A stretch of DNA of 64,000 nt, taken from assembly GCA_022818135.1 (NCBI GenBank), contig JAFMSR010000001.1, forward strand, positions 38,930,858-38,994,857. Direction: 5' to 3'. The stretch is from Saxidomus purpurata (taxonomy: Eukaryota > Mollusca > Bivalvia > Venerida > Veneridae). Shown here piece by piece: positions 25,335-37,534 of this stretch. The translations under genes were made by a program, and so were the position numbers. Positions within the stretch are counted from its first letter, which is position 1; every line of letters begins with the position of its first letter. A model generated the notes under the pieces. The model had not been told where the DNA came from, searched no databases, and saw nothing but the letters and a program-made list of their open reading frames with translations.

Positions 25335-27690
25335 CTAGCGTTTAGCGATGGTACACTTTGTTCCATATGTTAACAAATTTCTAAAGACCGATTTGCCAAA
25401 GTCTGAATCTTTACACTTTTTTAAAAACGAAGGGACTGAGGCAGATACTCTTACATGACCCGCTTTACTTATGATAGTTTCCTGGCTTTTGGTTAGTCGC
25501 GTTTTCATCTGTAGTTTAAATGCATCATAGTAATTAGGAATTCGTACGTTGATAGAACGTATGTACGGTTGATCTCTTTTCTCTAAAACCAAAGGTTGTG
25601 TAATGGCTACTGTTGGGCAACACTTATTTGACACGTTAATTGTGAAATTATGTGTAAAACTACCTACAGTTAAACTACCCTCTGCAACTATATATTGGCA
25701 TTCTGGAAAATTCAGTCCGTCAATTTTCTCATATTTATAAGCTATCCTATGTTCTGAAAATCTATGACGTTCTCTATAACATACCGAAACTGACTGCTTT
25801 ACATGGTTCCATGTACTTTGAAACAAACGTATCAAGTGAAGTAGAATTGTCCATTTTAACGTGGCATTCTTCAATACCTTTTCTCATACAAATATCACTA
25901 GAACTGATCAGATATGACATCATGTTGCCGAAACTAAATTCTAGTTATTTGACATTCCTTGAAACAAGTACTTCTATTGAGTAAGACATATGATCATGTT
26001 CGGGTTAAATCAAACAGTGAAATGTCTTCAAATAGTTTTGCATACGATTCAGTTAAAAGATGTAGATTATGAAAATGATGATTTTAGCATGTTTTGGAAT
26101 AGTGTCAATTACACCCCAGTACCTCAACCGATGAAATGCGTCACAGTTAACTAAAAACATGTCAATACTGAACAATTTGCGGTTATTGACAATTTTTGGG
26201 ATATCATTTGCAAGTGCGAAGCGTGGAAAAGGACTGTTATGCACTGTAATGGCAACCTAGGTATTATTTAAATCTGTCCTGTCAGGACCCGATCGTTTTG
26301 ACAGCAGGTATGACCGTTTACCTGTCAACTAACCAATATCTCTTTAATTTGAATATACCCAAATCTAGTGACATATATTGACCACTTGAAAATTATGATT
26401 TTTTTTTATTTTGATTTTCTTTAGGCTTCGTTCGATTCACATTGCCACAAAAAGAAATATTCACATGCAAAATTAAGGCGATGAATAACTTACCAGGAAA
26501 CACTGTTAGTAACCCATCGGCAACTCCAACCGAACATATTACATACTTGAGCAACTTCTTAAAACGTCCGGAACATTTTCTTCCTAAAATGCTATCTTAT
26601 CAGTGTAAAGTAATTGCAGGAAATACTGGTGCTAGTGTTTACCTCTCCCTTCCTCACCGTACTCAAAAAAGAGGAAAAAACCCAGAAGTTCTGTAAATAT
26701 GTTATTACTAAACACAACAAGTTTGCTGCTTAAAAAGCATCTAATGGGTTATGCCGCATGGGTAGCATGCATGAACATAACACGATAGCCCTATAATATC
26801 ACCTGAGAACAAAAAAGTGTTTGGCATTCAAACCATTTTTTTTTAGCATGAAAGCAGATTATTTTCTGTTTGCTGAGAAAATTTGATGCTGAGAGATTAA
26901 TTCATTCTTATGATGAAATGAAGATTAAAGCTGAACATACTGTAACAGGACCACTCACCTTCAGCCAAACGGGCAGACAAACGGATGGACATGTATATAA
27001 GTCTATGATGTAGATTAGGAAATGTTGCCACTGGTACTGTTTTATATAGACTGTTCTATTATCAATAAATTGACCCCCGCAATACTGCCAGTCACGTGAC
27101 TGTCCGCCAGTAAGCATATGCAATATCTGTCAATTCTACCGTAATAAAGAAAAGGAAACTTAATAATAGACGTGTAAAACTACAAAACCGTATTGGTATG
27201 TATATATTTCTGTAGAACAGAATTTCTGAACTGCACAGTAAATTTAAACATGTGAATTAGATGTAAAGCTAGATGTAGTATACATGTGTATAAGCTTTGA
27301 TAGATAGTTTGATAAGCGCTGAGAAGACATAATTTTTTGATGATTGACCAGGTGCATAAAAAGAAACTTGCCACTAATACTGGGTGATGCAGTCAGCGGC
27401 ATAACCCAAAAAGTACCATACAAAGATTTTCTTTTCAACATTTTGAAGTTCCACGGGATCTATATGTTGAACACATATGCCATAAAACATTTCCTGGAAA
27501 CAGGACCTCTAGCTGTAAGGACTATTTTATGAGTGTGCACTCTAATTTCTTCACTAGGGTATTTGCAGTTAATGTTTACATCTGTCCAAAGGTTCCTGTC
27601 GTACAGTCCCTTCATACGCGCTCCGTAATACTTTTCGACCTGACAATCATTAACAACTGGTCTTTTGGTTGTGGGTCATGTATGTGACCC
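25335..27690 (-). pseudogene. BTB-BACK-PHR-like gene, copy C, heavily decayed
   Basis: Three pieces are in the right order on the minus strand. First, a BTB exon 1 remnant (about 27,690-27,420) reads LYDRNLWTDVN and HTHKIVLTARGP; it then loses one base near 27,505 relative to copies B and D and regains the frame as VELQNVEKKIF, with no good donor. Second, a remnant of the start of exon 2 (about 26,625-26,538) aligns with copy B ('gttccggacgtt', 'gttgctcaagta') but has stops and a lost acceptor. Third, a C-terminal domain (25,874-25,335) shows SKAGHVRVSASVP where D has SKSGHVRVSAAGP. The BACK region between them is not recognisable. It is probably not translated into a full protein; the 179-codon C-terminal frame is long for chance and may be a remnant of a more diverged paralogue. 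Confidence 0.75.
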
Positions 27691-29092
27691 TTTAGCGTTT
27701 CTGCTAGTACAAAGTAGGAGTGAATTTATATCGCAGCCACCAGCTGGCATTAAAAGTACCCATGGGATCAATGACCCATTTGCGCATTCGTATTTTACTT
27801 TTCAGATACGATTTATTGTTTATTTACGTCTTCATTTATCATTAAAATCTTTAAACATAAACCGAAATATGAAATATTATCTGATACTTCTTTGACTGAC
27901 TTCTTTGTGTTAACAATTAAACAATATGTCGAATGATTGAGCATTTCACGCAAACGTATATAAAACGACTATAAAAGTTATATCTAGACATCTTAAAATA
28001 CGCACGACTTAATATCAAGGGCCGTATAATTGTGTAGAAAGAAAGTTTTATTTTTGGTTTAGCTTTAGTTTTATAAGATAGCAATGTTACTTTCAGTTAA
28101 AACTTATAATACATGTATTTGTTTAATAGTGTCTGAACATTGAATATAATATCCTTGTAACCAGTACATAGTCTATTCAATGTTGAGGTTGAAAAGCCCA
28201 GCGCAATGTAAGCACTGTCGCTAGTCTTCTCGAGGAAAATAAGCTGAAAAATATTTTCTTATTCATTCAGGGAGCAACATACACTTAACAAGTGTGGCAC
28301 TTGCATAGGGATCCAATATAAAAGATATGACTGAGAAAGTGAAACTTTCGAGAGTTTTGACCAGAAATATTTTATAAAAGATTTATTCGGGAGTACATAT
28401 ATGATTCGAAAAATGGTATAACCAAGGTACAGTTCTCTTTAAAAGTTTACTGACCAAAATCATGTTAAATCTTAACTAATTTCTACAAAATAGTATCCCC
28501 GATTTACATATCTTCGTGCCTCTTTAACTCAATTATTAAGTTCCCGCGAATTCACGCGAGATTTTTTTATATCACCCATGTTAGTAAACAAGCTAGGAAC
28601 ATGTTATTGAGTAAATACTGAGACAAATATACGCTTAAAAATAGTCATTTCAGTTATTTCAATTTAATATTACATGTACTAAATAAAAATGTTCAAACCT
28701 TTTTTCTCAAAGAAACCAATAATAATCCAAAACATAGTCAAAGGAATCGCAAATTAAAAAATATATTAATACACATAAAAATACATGTAAGTACAGAAAT
28801 GAATCATGTATTACTGAGCATGTTCCTTCTAATTTTTTTACATATTTTTTTCATAGGCAAGCCGTCTGTCCGTCCGTCAGTCCGTCCCCACTTCTTTGTC
28901 TGGAGCATATCTCCAAAAATAATAAAGGGAGTGAGAGAGGACATTAAAAGGAAGCGCAGTGGCCATAACTTTATTAGAGGTAATTACTTGAAATTTCAAA
29001 GTGTCATAAAGCACCATGATGGAAAGTGCAGTGCCCAAGAACCATAAATCTTTATTGACTATTTTTTTAATTTCTCCTTTATTATTTTCCTG
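27691..29092. repeat. Right-hand partner of the segmental duplication at 1,207-3,262
   Basis: Near-identical, collinear with the flank of copy A (for example 'cgaatgattgagcatttca', 'ttcgagagttttgaccag', 'ctggagcatatctccaaaaa'), without the ~670 bases found only near copy A. Non-coding. Confidence 0.9.
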
Positions 29093-29455
29093 TCAAACGG
29101 CACTTGAAACTACGGGTTTAAGAGGTGTTAAACTATAGGTTTAAGAGTTAAATGAATTAATGTGCACTTGGCGCGTAAAACCCCATATTAAAGTCTTAAA
29201 CCACAGTTTAAAGTTTAATATGTATAATCATTGTTTTAACGAGTCACATGACACTTTAAACCGTGGTTTTAGCTTATTTCATTGGTCGTCTCTTAAAATA
29301 TGGGTTTACAGACTTTAAACTACGGTTTAAGACTTTAAACCACGGTTTAAGAATTAATGTGCGAACGACACCTGAAACTATGGGTTTAAGAGGTGTTAAA
29401 CTATGGGTTTAACAGTTAAACCTATAGTTTAAAGAATTAATATGCATTTCGCTTG
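29093..29455. repeat. TTTAAAC-rich repeat block with direct and inverted copies
   Basis: A ~80-bp segment ('cttgaaactacgggtttaag', then 'aggtgttaaacta') at 29,100 returns at 29,370. Between them 'aaccacggtttaa' and 'aactatgggttt' motifs occur in both orientations, so the block can fold on itself at many points. It has no coding content and is absent from the matching place near copy A. Confidence 0.75.
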
Positions 29456-29744
29456 CCATACATATTCACTGTAAGTAAACGGACTAACCAGGATTTGTAT
29501 CATTACGCATTTCTTAATCGGTTCAAATAAACTGAATTTGTTTTCCCGTAAGTCTAGTTCCTGCTGTTAGTCATCCTGCTAAATTATTCAACAATTCATT
29601 CTACACCTAGTGATACGACACACGGGATTTGAAAAAAATACAATGTATTTTAGATTTATAGGTGGATTTAATGGAATGCCATAACAAAAACAGATAGATC
29701 TAGCTTCATTTCCGTATAGCTTTAATTTCAATATTATTTTTTTG

Positions 29745-31235
29745 AAGTACGTCGTTGCTCCGTCAGACCGCTGACTTCACGCCGCCAAGTCGTTGCTCCG
29801 CAAGACTGCTAACATCACATCGCTAGGTCGTTGCTCCGCCAGACCGATACATTCATGCCTTTAGGTTGTGCTCAGCTAGACCGCTGAATTTATGCACTTA
29901 CTCGTTTTTCCGCCAGACCGCTGAATTCATGCACTTACTCGTTGTTCCGCCAGACCGCTGGATTCATGCACTTACTCGTTGTTCCACCAGACCGCTAACT
30001 TCACGCAACCAAGTCGTTGCTCCGCCTGACCGCTACATTCATGCCACTATGTCGTTGCTTCATTAGACAGTTCAATTTGTACCGCTAGGTCGTTGCTCCA
30101 CCAGACCTATTAATTCATACCGCTAGGTCGTTGCTCCGCTAGACCGCTTATTTCAAGCCTCTCAGTCGTGGCTCCGCCAGCCGCTAACTCAACGCCGCTA
30201 GGTCGTTGCTCCGCCAGACCGCTAAATTCAAGTCGCAAGGTTGTTGCTCCGCCAGACCGCTAACTTTACGCCACACCAGATCGCTATCTCCACGACTTAC
30301 GGTCGTTGCTCTGCCATATCTCTTAATTCATGTCGCAAGATAGTTTTTCCGCCAGACCGCTGAATTCGTGTCGTTAGGTCATTACTCGGCCAGACCTCTA
30401 AATTCGTGCCGCTAGGTCGTTGATCCGTCAGACCCAATAATTCAAGCCGCTAGGTCGTTGCTACGCCAGACCGCTTAGTTCATGCCGAAAGGTCTTTGCT
30501 CCGCTAGACAGCTTAGTTCACGCCACTGAGTCGTTTCTCTGCGAGAATGTTAACTTCACGCCGCTAGGTCATTGCTCTATCAGACCATGAGCTTCACATC
30601 TCTCGGTTGGTGCTCCGACAGACCGCTTAATTCATACCGCTAGGTCGTTGCTTCGTCAGACCGCTGAATTCGTGTCGGTAGGTCGTTGCTCTGCCAGACC
30701 GCTAAACTCGTGCCGCTAGACCGTTGCTCTGTCAGACCGCTATATTCGGGCCGATAGGTTTTTGCTCCGCCAGACCGCTAACTTTACGCGACTGATTCCT
30801 TGCTCTACCAGACTGTTTACTTCACACCGCTTGGCTATTGCTCCGCCAAACCATGAACTTCAATACTCTCGATCGATACTCTCTAAATTCGTGCCGCTAG
30901 GTCGTTGCTACGCCAAACCGCTGAATTCGTGCCGCTTGGTCGTTGTTACTCTAGACCGCTAAATTCATGCTGCTAGGTCGTTGCTCCGCAAGAATACTTC
31001 TTTCGTGCCGCTAGGTGGTTGCTCCACCAGACTATTGAACTCGTGCCGCTTGGGGTCGTTGCTCCGCCAGACCGCGAAATACGTGCCGCTAGGTCGTTGC
31101 TACGCCAGACATTTTATGTCGTGCCGCTAGGTCGTTGCTCAACTAGACCACTGAATTCATTTCGCTAGGTCGTTGCTCCGCCAAACTATTTAATTCGTGC
31201 CGCTTGGTCGTTGCTCTGCCAGGCTGCTAAATATT
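29745..31235. repeat. 38-bp GC-rich satellite, array 2
   Basis: About 39 tandem units of the same ~38-bp monomer as array 1 (GCCGCTAGGTCGTTGCTCCG, then CCAGACCGCTAA), all diverged from each other. The 73-bp higher-order unit of array 1 is not present. The position right of the C flank mirrors array 1 right of the A flank. Confidence 0.95.
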
Positions 31236-32225
31236 CACATCCAGTGTACATCATACATATCATGAAGGTAAATAGGCAGTTTGAAGTCATTGTGAACCCT
31301 GATAAACGTTAAATATCTTTAAAGTTAAGCACTAGTTTTACTAAAATTTTGCACAACCTTCTAAAACAATCTTACCAGCTCTCCAAAAAAAAACAACAGA
31401 ATTTTCCGTCAATAAAAAAGTATACTTTGTATATACATGTATATTTAATGCAACATCTCAAGCTTTGGGTTAATGCAGTGACCAAAACAGCAATGTTCAG
31501 CAAATTGTTTCAATGTAACTGTAGCACATCACTGCCCATTATCAGTTTGATATGAGGCCCGGACATAGGTATTAATTATGGTTGTATTTAAATATTTCCT
31601 TATGTTTTTTACCATTGTTCATTTTCATTTCATAAAACCATGAATATATCTAAGGTGTTCATGGGTTGCCTGTATGTCTTCAAGTGTTAGATGATATATA
31701 AAAACAAGCAAAAATTAAAATCGAGCAAAATGGGCAAAGTGCAGCGAAAAAAGAAGCGATTATAAGATTTTAAAATTTACTCTCTTTCTTCAATCTTCAA
31801 ATTGCAATTAAAGGATGGGCCTCAAGTATTTATCCTTTGCAGTTAAATGAAGAGTAGGTCAGCGTTACATATCGGAGCAGGGTTTCTACAAATAAATTGG
31901 GAAAAGTCTAAGTTCATGCCCATAATGGATTAATTTACTCCATAGTTTTTCTAGCTTGAAATTCATTAATTTATACATTGCATCAAATGGTAAAAAATTT
32001 AACGAGCCAATCAAAAAATGTCATATGTATACACAGAGTTGGTAAAGGTTATTCAGAGAACTGTGCAAATTCTTCTTGAAATTGCTTTAACATTACATGG
32101 GTTAATGCAGTGACCAAAACAGCAATGTTTATGGGGGTTCACATGGAGCTCTAACTGCCTATACAAATAAACCCTTTAATAACATATTTTGATATAAATG
32201 ACTATGTAAACAATCAGCTCCTTTT
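31236..32225. other. Unassigned non-coding stretch
   Basis: AT-rich. The phrase 'gggttaatgcagtgaccaaa' occurs at 31,468 and 32,099, a ~630-bp spaced direct repeat. No gene recognised. Confidence 0.45.
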
Positions 32226-32473
32226 AGTCGTTCTGGCGTGATGGCGTACTGGCGCCCGTTAACACGCCAGCTCGCCAGAACGACAAACAAGTTCGCCGAT
32301 AGAACAATTAAGGTTACAAGGTGACATGTGTGAATTTGGCGTGATGGCGTGCCGGCGGGCCGCAATCACGCCACCACGCCAGAACGACACATTCTTCATT
32401 TGTCGAATGTGCTCGCTCTATTTGTCGTTCTGGCGTGTTGGCGCCCTACCGACGTACACGCCAGAACAACAAA
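32226..32473. repeat. Cluster of three GC-rich palindromes
   Basis: Three hairpin units of about 50-63 bp lie within 250 bp: about 32,226-32,288, 32,338-32,391 and 32,421-32,473. They share arms GTCGTTCTGGCG and CGCCAGAACGAC, with inner TGATGGCG or TGTTGGCG and partial complements. The spacers are AT-rich, unlike the arms. Confidence 0.85.
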
Positions 32474-32948
32474 TACCTTTTTGTCATATCGGCGCGCTTT
32501 TTAGTCAAACTTGGTGGGAAGCATCAGTATGAAGGTTAATTGTCTTATTGTGCATACAGTAATTTGGGGTCATATGGTTTAAGGTCAAGGTCATGGAGGC
32601 CTGAAACTTAAATCTTGTCCGCTCTACATAGTCAAACCCCTTGTTGGATTTTCGACACACTTGGTGGGAAGTATCAATAGTAGGAGATTGACAACCCTTC
32701 CAACAGTATTTTGGTCATTTCAACAGGCTGGCAGCTCGAAACGTGATTTTCTGGAAGTGAGCAGGGCACATTCTACATGATCAGGACATATTTTAAGCAT
32801 TTGGATTTTCAGGAAATGTTTGTTAAAATTTTGAATGCGTGTTGTTTTGAATATCATGGGGCGAAATTTCGGATCTGTCACTTGTCGACCCATTAACACA
32901 AGAAAAGTTTCATGGCAATACCTAAACTTACTTAAAGGAATTTGACAA
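32474..32948. other. Repeat-like non-coding stretch
   Basis: 'cttggtgggaag(c/t)atca' occurs at 32,510 and 32,660, with 'ggtcaaggtcatggaggcct' between; this is the style of dispersed repeat seen elsewhere in the window. No gene. Confidence 0.4.
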
Positions 32949-33162
32949 TGTAGGAATGAACTGTTATGATTATTATACTAATGTTACAATTGAAGCTAGT
33001 CAAAAGAGAATGCTTTACTACAGTAAAACAAAGAGAAGTCACTATGTGTTGTCAATCAAGTTAGTAAAACAGGTGTATTATTTTCAAGATCAATCTGCTT
33101 TTGGTAAGCAGTAACTTATCAATGTTTAGATAAAATCGTAGAGATATCACGACTATCATTTC

Positions 33163-36100
33163 CTAGACGTTTCTATCACGATTCGAATAGTTTTGAATTC
33201 CAATGCTTTTAATTCCTTGGAAGGGACCTGCAGCGGACACTCTCACATGTCCTGATTTGCTAGTGACAGCATTCTGGACATTGCTGCGAAATATTTTCAA
33301 TTTCATTTCATTACTGTAGTCAATGCTCTGGATATTGATATTGATCGAAAAACGGTATGGCGTTTCTGACTTTTGAAGTGTTGTCGGATGCTTCAGAAAG
33401 ATTTCCTCGTTTGTGAATTGTGACGAATATAGTGTGAAATCTTGTTTTAAGCCCAAACTATCGCAACATAAGCTACCGGTCATACTTAAATGCAGGCCAT
33501 CAGTAAAATCTTTTCCCGACAATTCTTCGCTTGTTCTGACTTCCGGTATCAACTTACACCCATCTATTTTATGACACACTTTTATAACTTTCCCACAATA
33601 TTGTCTATAAAAGTCAGTCATGGATGTTTTTCGGTATCTAGACTATTCCCATATTCCTTTACTTCGTAATGCCGAGGTAGGAATTCCAGATAAGGTGCAA
33701 TGTAACCAAGACCAAAACTAATTAGGTCTGTGTCTTTCGAGACGAATATTTCAAATGAACAGCTAATCTGGTTTATGATTGTTTCTTTTCCAAATTCTTC
33801 ATTCAACATTAAAATTTCCGTCACTGGAACCCGGGCTACACACGAATTACTCACAACTGGAGTATCATGGATGCCATTAATGAAATCTGCCATATCCAGA
33901 TACTCTTCCACGGAAAAGTAATCCTTATTTCGTGTGCATTTCATCAACATTTGATATGCCATTGTAGGACATCTTAAATTATAGAAAGATAAACCAAGTG
34001 CTTTCCTGATATTGGCCCCATTTCGATCTAATCCACCTTCTTCAACTCGTTTTATGGCCAACTCCTCTGCCTTTGTAAAGATTGCATCTTCACTGGCATA
34101 GAATGTGTCCCCTTTTAAAATGTACAGCAATGCGTTTTCTGACAGTTCTGTAAACCCGTCTGAATTTAGAATTTTCTCAGCATTTTGGTCGATGTAAGAG
34201 CAGCATGCGTCTTGGAGACTTGTTGACGTGTAAAGCAATGCGAGGTTAAGAATCCTGCACGCATTTTCCGTTGTGATGACTGTTGCAAGGTAGTCAGAAC
34301 AAAATTGTAGTAGACTCGACACATTATACACTTGAGCAACTCGTAGAACGTCCAGAACAGTATCTTCATCTAATGCTACGGTATCAGTGTAAATGAAGCT
34401 GAAGGAATATAAACAAAAAACATTACTCTTACATGCTCCACTATCTAAGAATAAAGACAGTTTGAAGTTAAAAGGACGAACGATTCAATTGTATTCAGTT
34501 CAATCCAAAACCTTCCAGTACTTACACACTTACTGTTTTTTCGGGTTAGACGTAGAAAGCTTGTGTATCTGTGAAATACACTGGGCTGGCATGTAAAAAA
34601 TAAAATAGTGTTTTGGAGTTTTGTTTTGTTTCTCACTCCATTGCCCGAAATGTATGTGTGTTTGTTTGCGTGGGACGATTGGTGATGGCCATATAGAACA
34701 TCCTATGCAATTTTCAAACTGACATTGTTCACGCATAGATTATAATAGATTCTACTACAAATGATGGAGAAAAAAAGTTATGTGTATACACCGGATTTGA
34801 GCAACTATTTTTTCAACGATATAGCAAAAATAACATAATTATATGAAAATGCTTTATGACAAGGCATTTTGAAATTCGCGAATAAGCGAGAAAAATGTGA
34901 AAGAAAAGTATACGCCAGTATAGTTTTGTCAATACCCTGAACTTGAATTCTTTATTCTATATAATTATGAGTATTTAACGTGATAATGGAACTTTAACCA
35001 TTTGAACATGGTAGCGGTTTGTCCGCTATATTTCAATTTTAGAAAATGAGTGCCCTTTTCCATTTGGATGATGATGTAACTTTGCAAGCTATTGTTGGGT
35101 TATACCAAAATCGTCGACTTTATCAAGATACACAATGTACAATTACATTGTTGATTGTATAAGGTTAACTATATTTGACTTGAACATTTCGAATCCCACT
35201 TAGGTCATGAAACTACGAGAGGTTTTCGAAATGTACTGTGCTTTGTAACCGTAATACGTTTGTTGAGGTGACTTAAACGCACATTTCATTTCATTAAGTA
35301 CTACCCATGACTATAAATGCAAAACTTTAGTAGTTGATGCATTTCCGGACAGCGACACAACAGGCCGATTTAGGTATACTACGATGGTACTGATGAACAG
35401 CAAAGCCGAGAGCCATCAGCGACCGATATTTACGACTAGACAGTAGCATCCGCGACCGATATTTACGACTAGACAGTAGCCCTCTTCCCATTTAAAGTGC
35501 GTTTTGCAATTGATTGGCCTTTTATCATGTTTGGTGGCCCATATTTTGTTCTCGACTTTTCGCGCGGTCTCATTATAGTGTATCAAGATTTCATCACCAG
35601 TGACAACATTTGCAAATCTCAACGCGCACCCTTTTTTGGTCGTCAGCCAATAGGTTGGATAACCATCTAGCAGAAATCTGCTGTTCATGATTTTCTTTAG
35701 AATGAAATATACTCTTGATAGTGAAGCATAAACAATGCGCGCAATATCATGCAGTGTATATATAGCAACATTTAGAGCACTCTCTCATTTTGACATGATT
35801 TTTGAACCCCTTGTTGTCTTCGGCCGACCTGACTTTGCTGCATTTTTAACAGCCTCTACCCAAGAATCATTTTTTTTCCATCTGATGTACGAACCATCTT
35901 ATAACACACCTTAGCAGAACCATAAACACGAGTAATTTCAGCAAAACTCTCTTTCATAGAATAAGCGAGCTTATAGCTATTCGTGTTCCAACCGATTTTA
36001 CAACAGTCGTCAACGACTGCCTTTATTGAAAGCACATACCGGATACTCAGCCAAAACATGTATACAGTCAATCCTGTTCTTGCGAACACTAGAGTTAAGT

Positions 36101-37063
36101 AACAACCAGATATATGCAACCACATTATATTCATTCCTTTTGATTTAAGATGACAGCAATTCATTCTGAGCTTAAATACAACCTGCCTTAAGAGACCACA
36201 AATTTAGCTTCCCTATGTGGTCGCTAAAGACAGGTTTGGCTGTATACTATTGTAGATATATGATAGGGGTAAGCAGGTGTAAAAATATCGATGTAAAAAA
36301 CCGCGTGGATATTGTGTGACAGCACACTACACATCACAGTTTGAACACCCCTCGTAGATAGAAAATAAGTGTTGTTTTATCAGAATGCTGACTTAAAAGT
36401 CGTACCTGAATAACGTTTTTATTCAAATCTAGCGGAGCTATGGTCCTCACCTTCGAGTACACTGCTGTGCATTAGGATTATATCATATTCCAAAGAATTT
36501 AGCGGCAAGTAAACCTGCCCAGTAGAGGATTATTATCAGTGCGCACATCAATCAATAACTCTTCAGTGAGCATTCCTTTTAACATGAACGCCACTGCCAA
36601 CGTGACTACTTTAGAAATTTAACAGGGCCAGGGCTGAAAGCACGCACTGCTGATAGTAACTAGTTTATCTGAACACTATTTTTATGCGACCTTGCACGAT
36701 AACAGTTTGTGTCCTTGTAAATTAATGTGACCGATTTTCGTTAGCGTTTTTGGAAAATGATATGTATGTATTTTACCTCAAGAACAAATCAAAGGTTTTC
36801 TTTTTCACATCTGGAAGTTCCACTTCGTCTTTATGTCCAACACTTGCGCCATAAAACATTTCCTGGAAAACGGGACTTCTAGCTGCCAGGATTATTTTAT
36901 GAGCATGGATTCTCTCTTCTTCAGCATGGTCTTTACAGCGAAACTTTACATCTGCCCACAGGTTTCCACTATACAATTCCATCATGCAAGCTCCTAAATT
37001 CTTAGATTGCAGATTCAGGCTTGTCTGGTCTGCTTGGTTAGGGTCATACGTGCTAGCCTCCAT
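33163..37063 (-). pseudogene. BTB-BACK-PHR-like gene, copy D, one-base frameshift
   Basis: Exon 1 is 37,063-36,777 (287 bases, same length as in copy B; MEAST start, BTB core NLWADVKFRCKDH and HAHKIILAARSPVFQEMFYG). Exon 2 is 34,398-33,163, giving FIYTDTVALDEDTVLDVLRV, a BACK domain (YLATVITTENACRILNLALL, EKILNSDGFTELSENALLYI) and a PHR-like region (FSFEI-type strands; SKSGHVRVSAAGPFQGI near the end). At 33,627-33,631 the minus-strand A run is one base shorter than in copy B. The frame stops after DTEKHP at 33,618 while the correct downstream frame continues to 33,163; the restored length would be 508 codons. Because the lesion is a single base in a homopolymer context, a sequencing error is possible and the gene may be intact. 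The 2.4-kb intron hosts a mariner remnant. Confidence 0.8.
35405..36170 (-). mobile_element. mariner-like transposase remnant in the copy D intron
   Basis: Minus-strand pieces in transposase order. A possible N-terminal DNA-binding part reads near 36,080-35,860 (KIGWNTNSYKLAYSMKES, then ITRVYGSAKV). A helix-turn-helix-like LHDIARIVYASLSRVYFILK lies near 35,760-35,700. The catalytic start FANVVTGDEILIHYNETARK follows, with the first aspartate of VTGDE at 35,604-35,590. The frame ends near 35,416 in a ~30-bp tandem duplication ('cgaccgatatttacgact'). The rest of the DD34D core is absent. The N-terminal assignment is weaker than the VTGDE block. Confidence 0.65.
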
Positions 37064-37436
37064 TACTAGTGCTATATTGTAACTGAAATTAAATATATTC
37101 ACCTTTCATAGAACTGTTAAGTTTTCTTGAATTTAACCAATGTTATAACTCCAACAGTATTGACTTAGACTTCTTGAATTCGAAGTTTTCAACAGCTTTA
37201 TTTTTAACAATGGTCAGAATGTCTATTTAATAGGATAAAAAATGATATTATACGAGACAACAACCAGTTTTTGATTGTCAAAAGTTGTTTTACCCCAATT
37301 ATTTTTCTAGCAAGAAGATACAAAGCATACTTCAACCCAAAGCTAAACATCAAAACAAAAATAATATCAAACAGGGAATGCCACGTACCAAAAACGCAGC
37401 CTCCCCAAAACGAACCCCACAGCACCCAGAAGTGCA

Positions 37437-37534
37437 CACCACCAACACACACACACACACACGCACACACACACACGACACACACACACAATCATGTACA
37501 CACACACATATACACTACCAACACACACTAGCAT
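37437..37534. repeat. (CA)n microsatellite, imperfect
   Basis: CA dinucleotides with a few interruptions in the upstream flank of copy D; frames across it on both strands are repeat artefacts. Confidence 0.95.

Noticed and set aside
26053..26244. Short frame between the pieces of copy C as a BACK remnant
   Set aside because: No residue pattern of the BACK domain could be aligned.
29866..30962. Open frames in satellite array 2
   Set aside because: Same explanation: repeat by-products.
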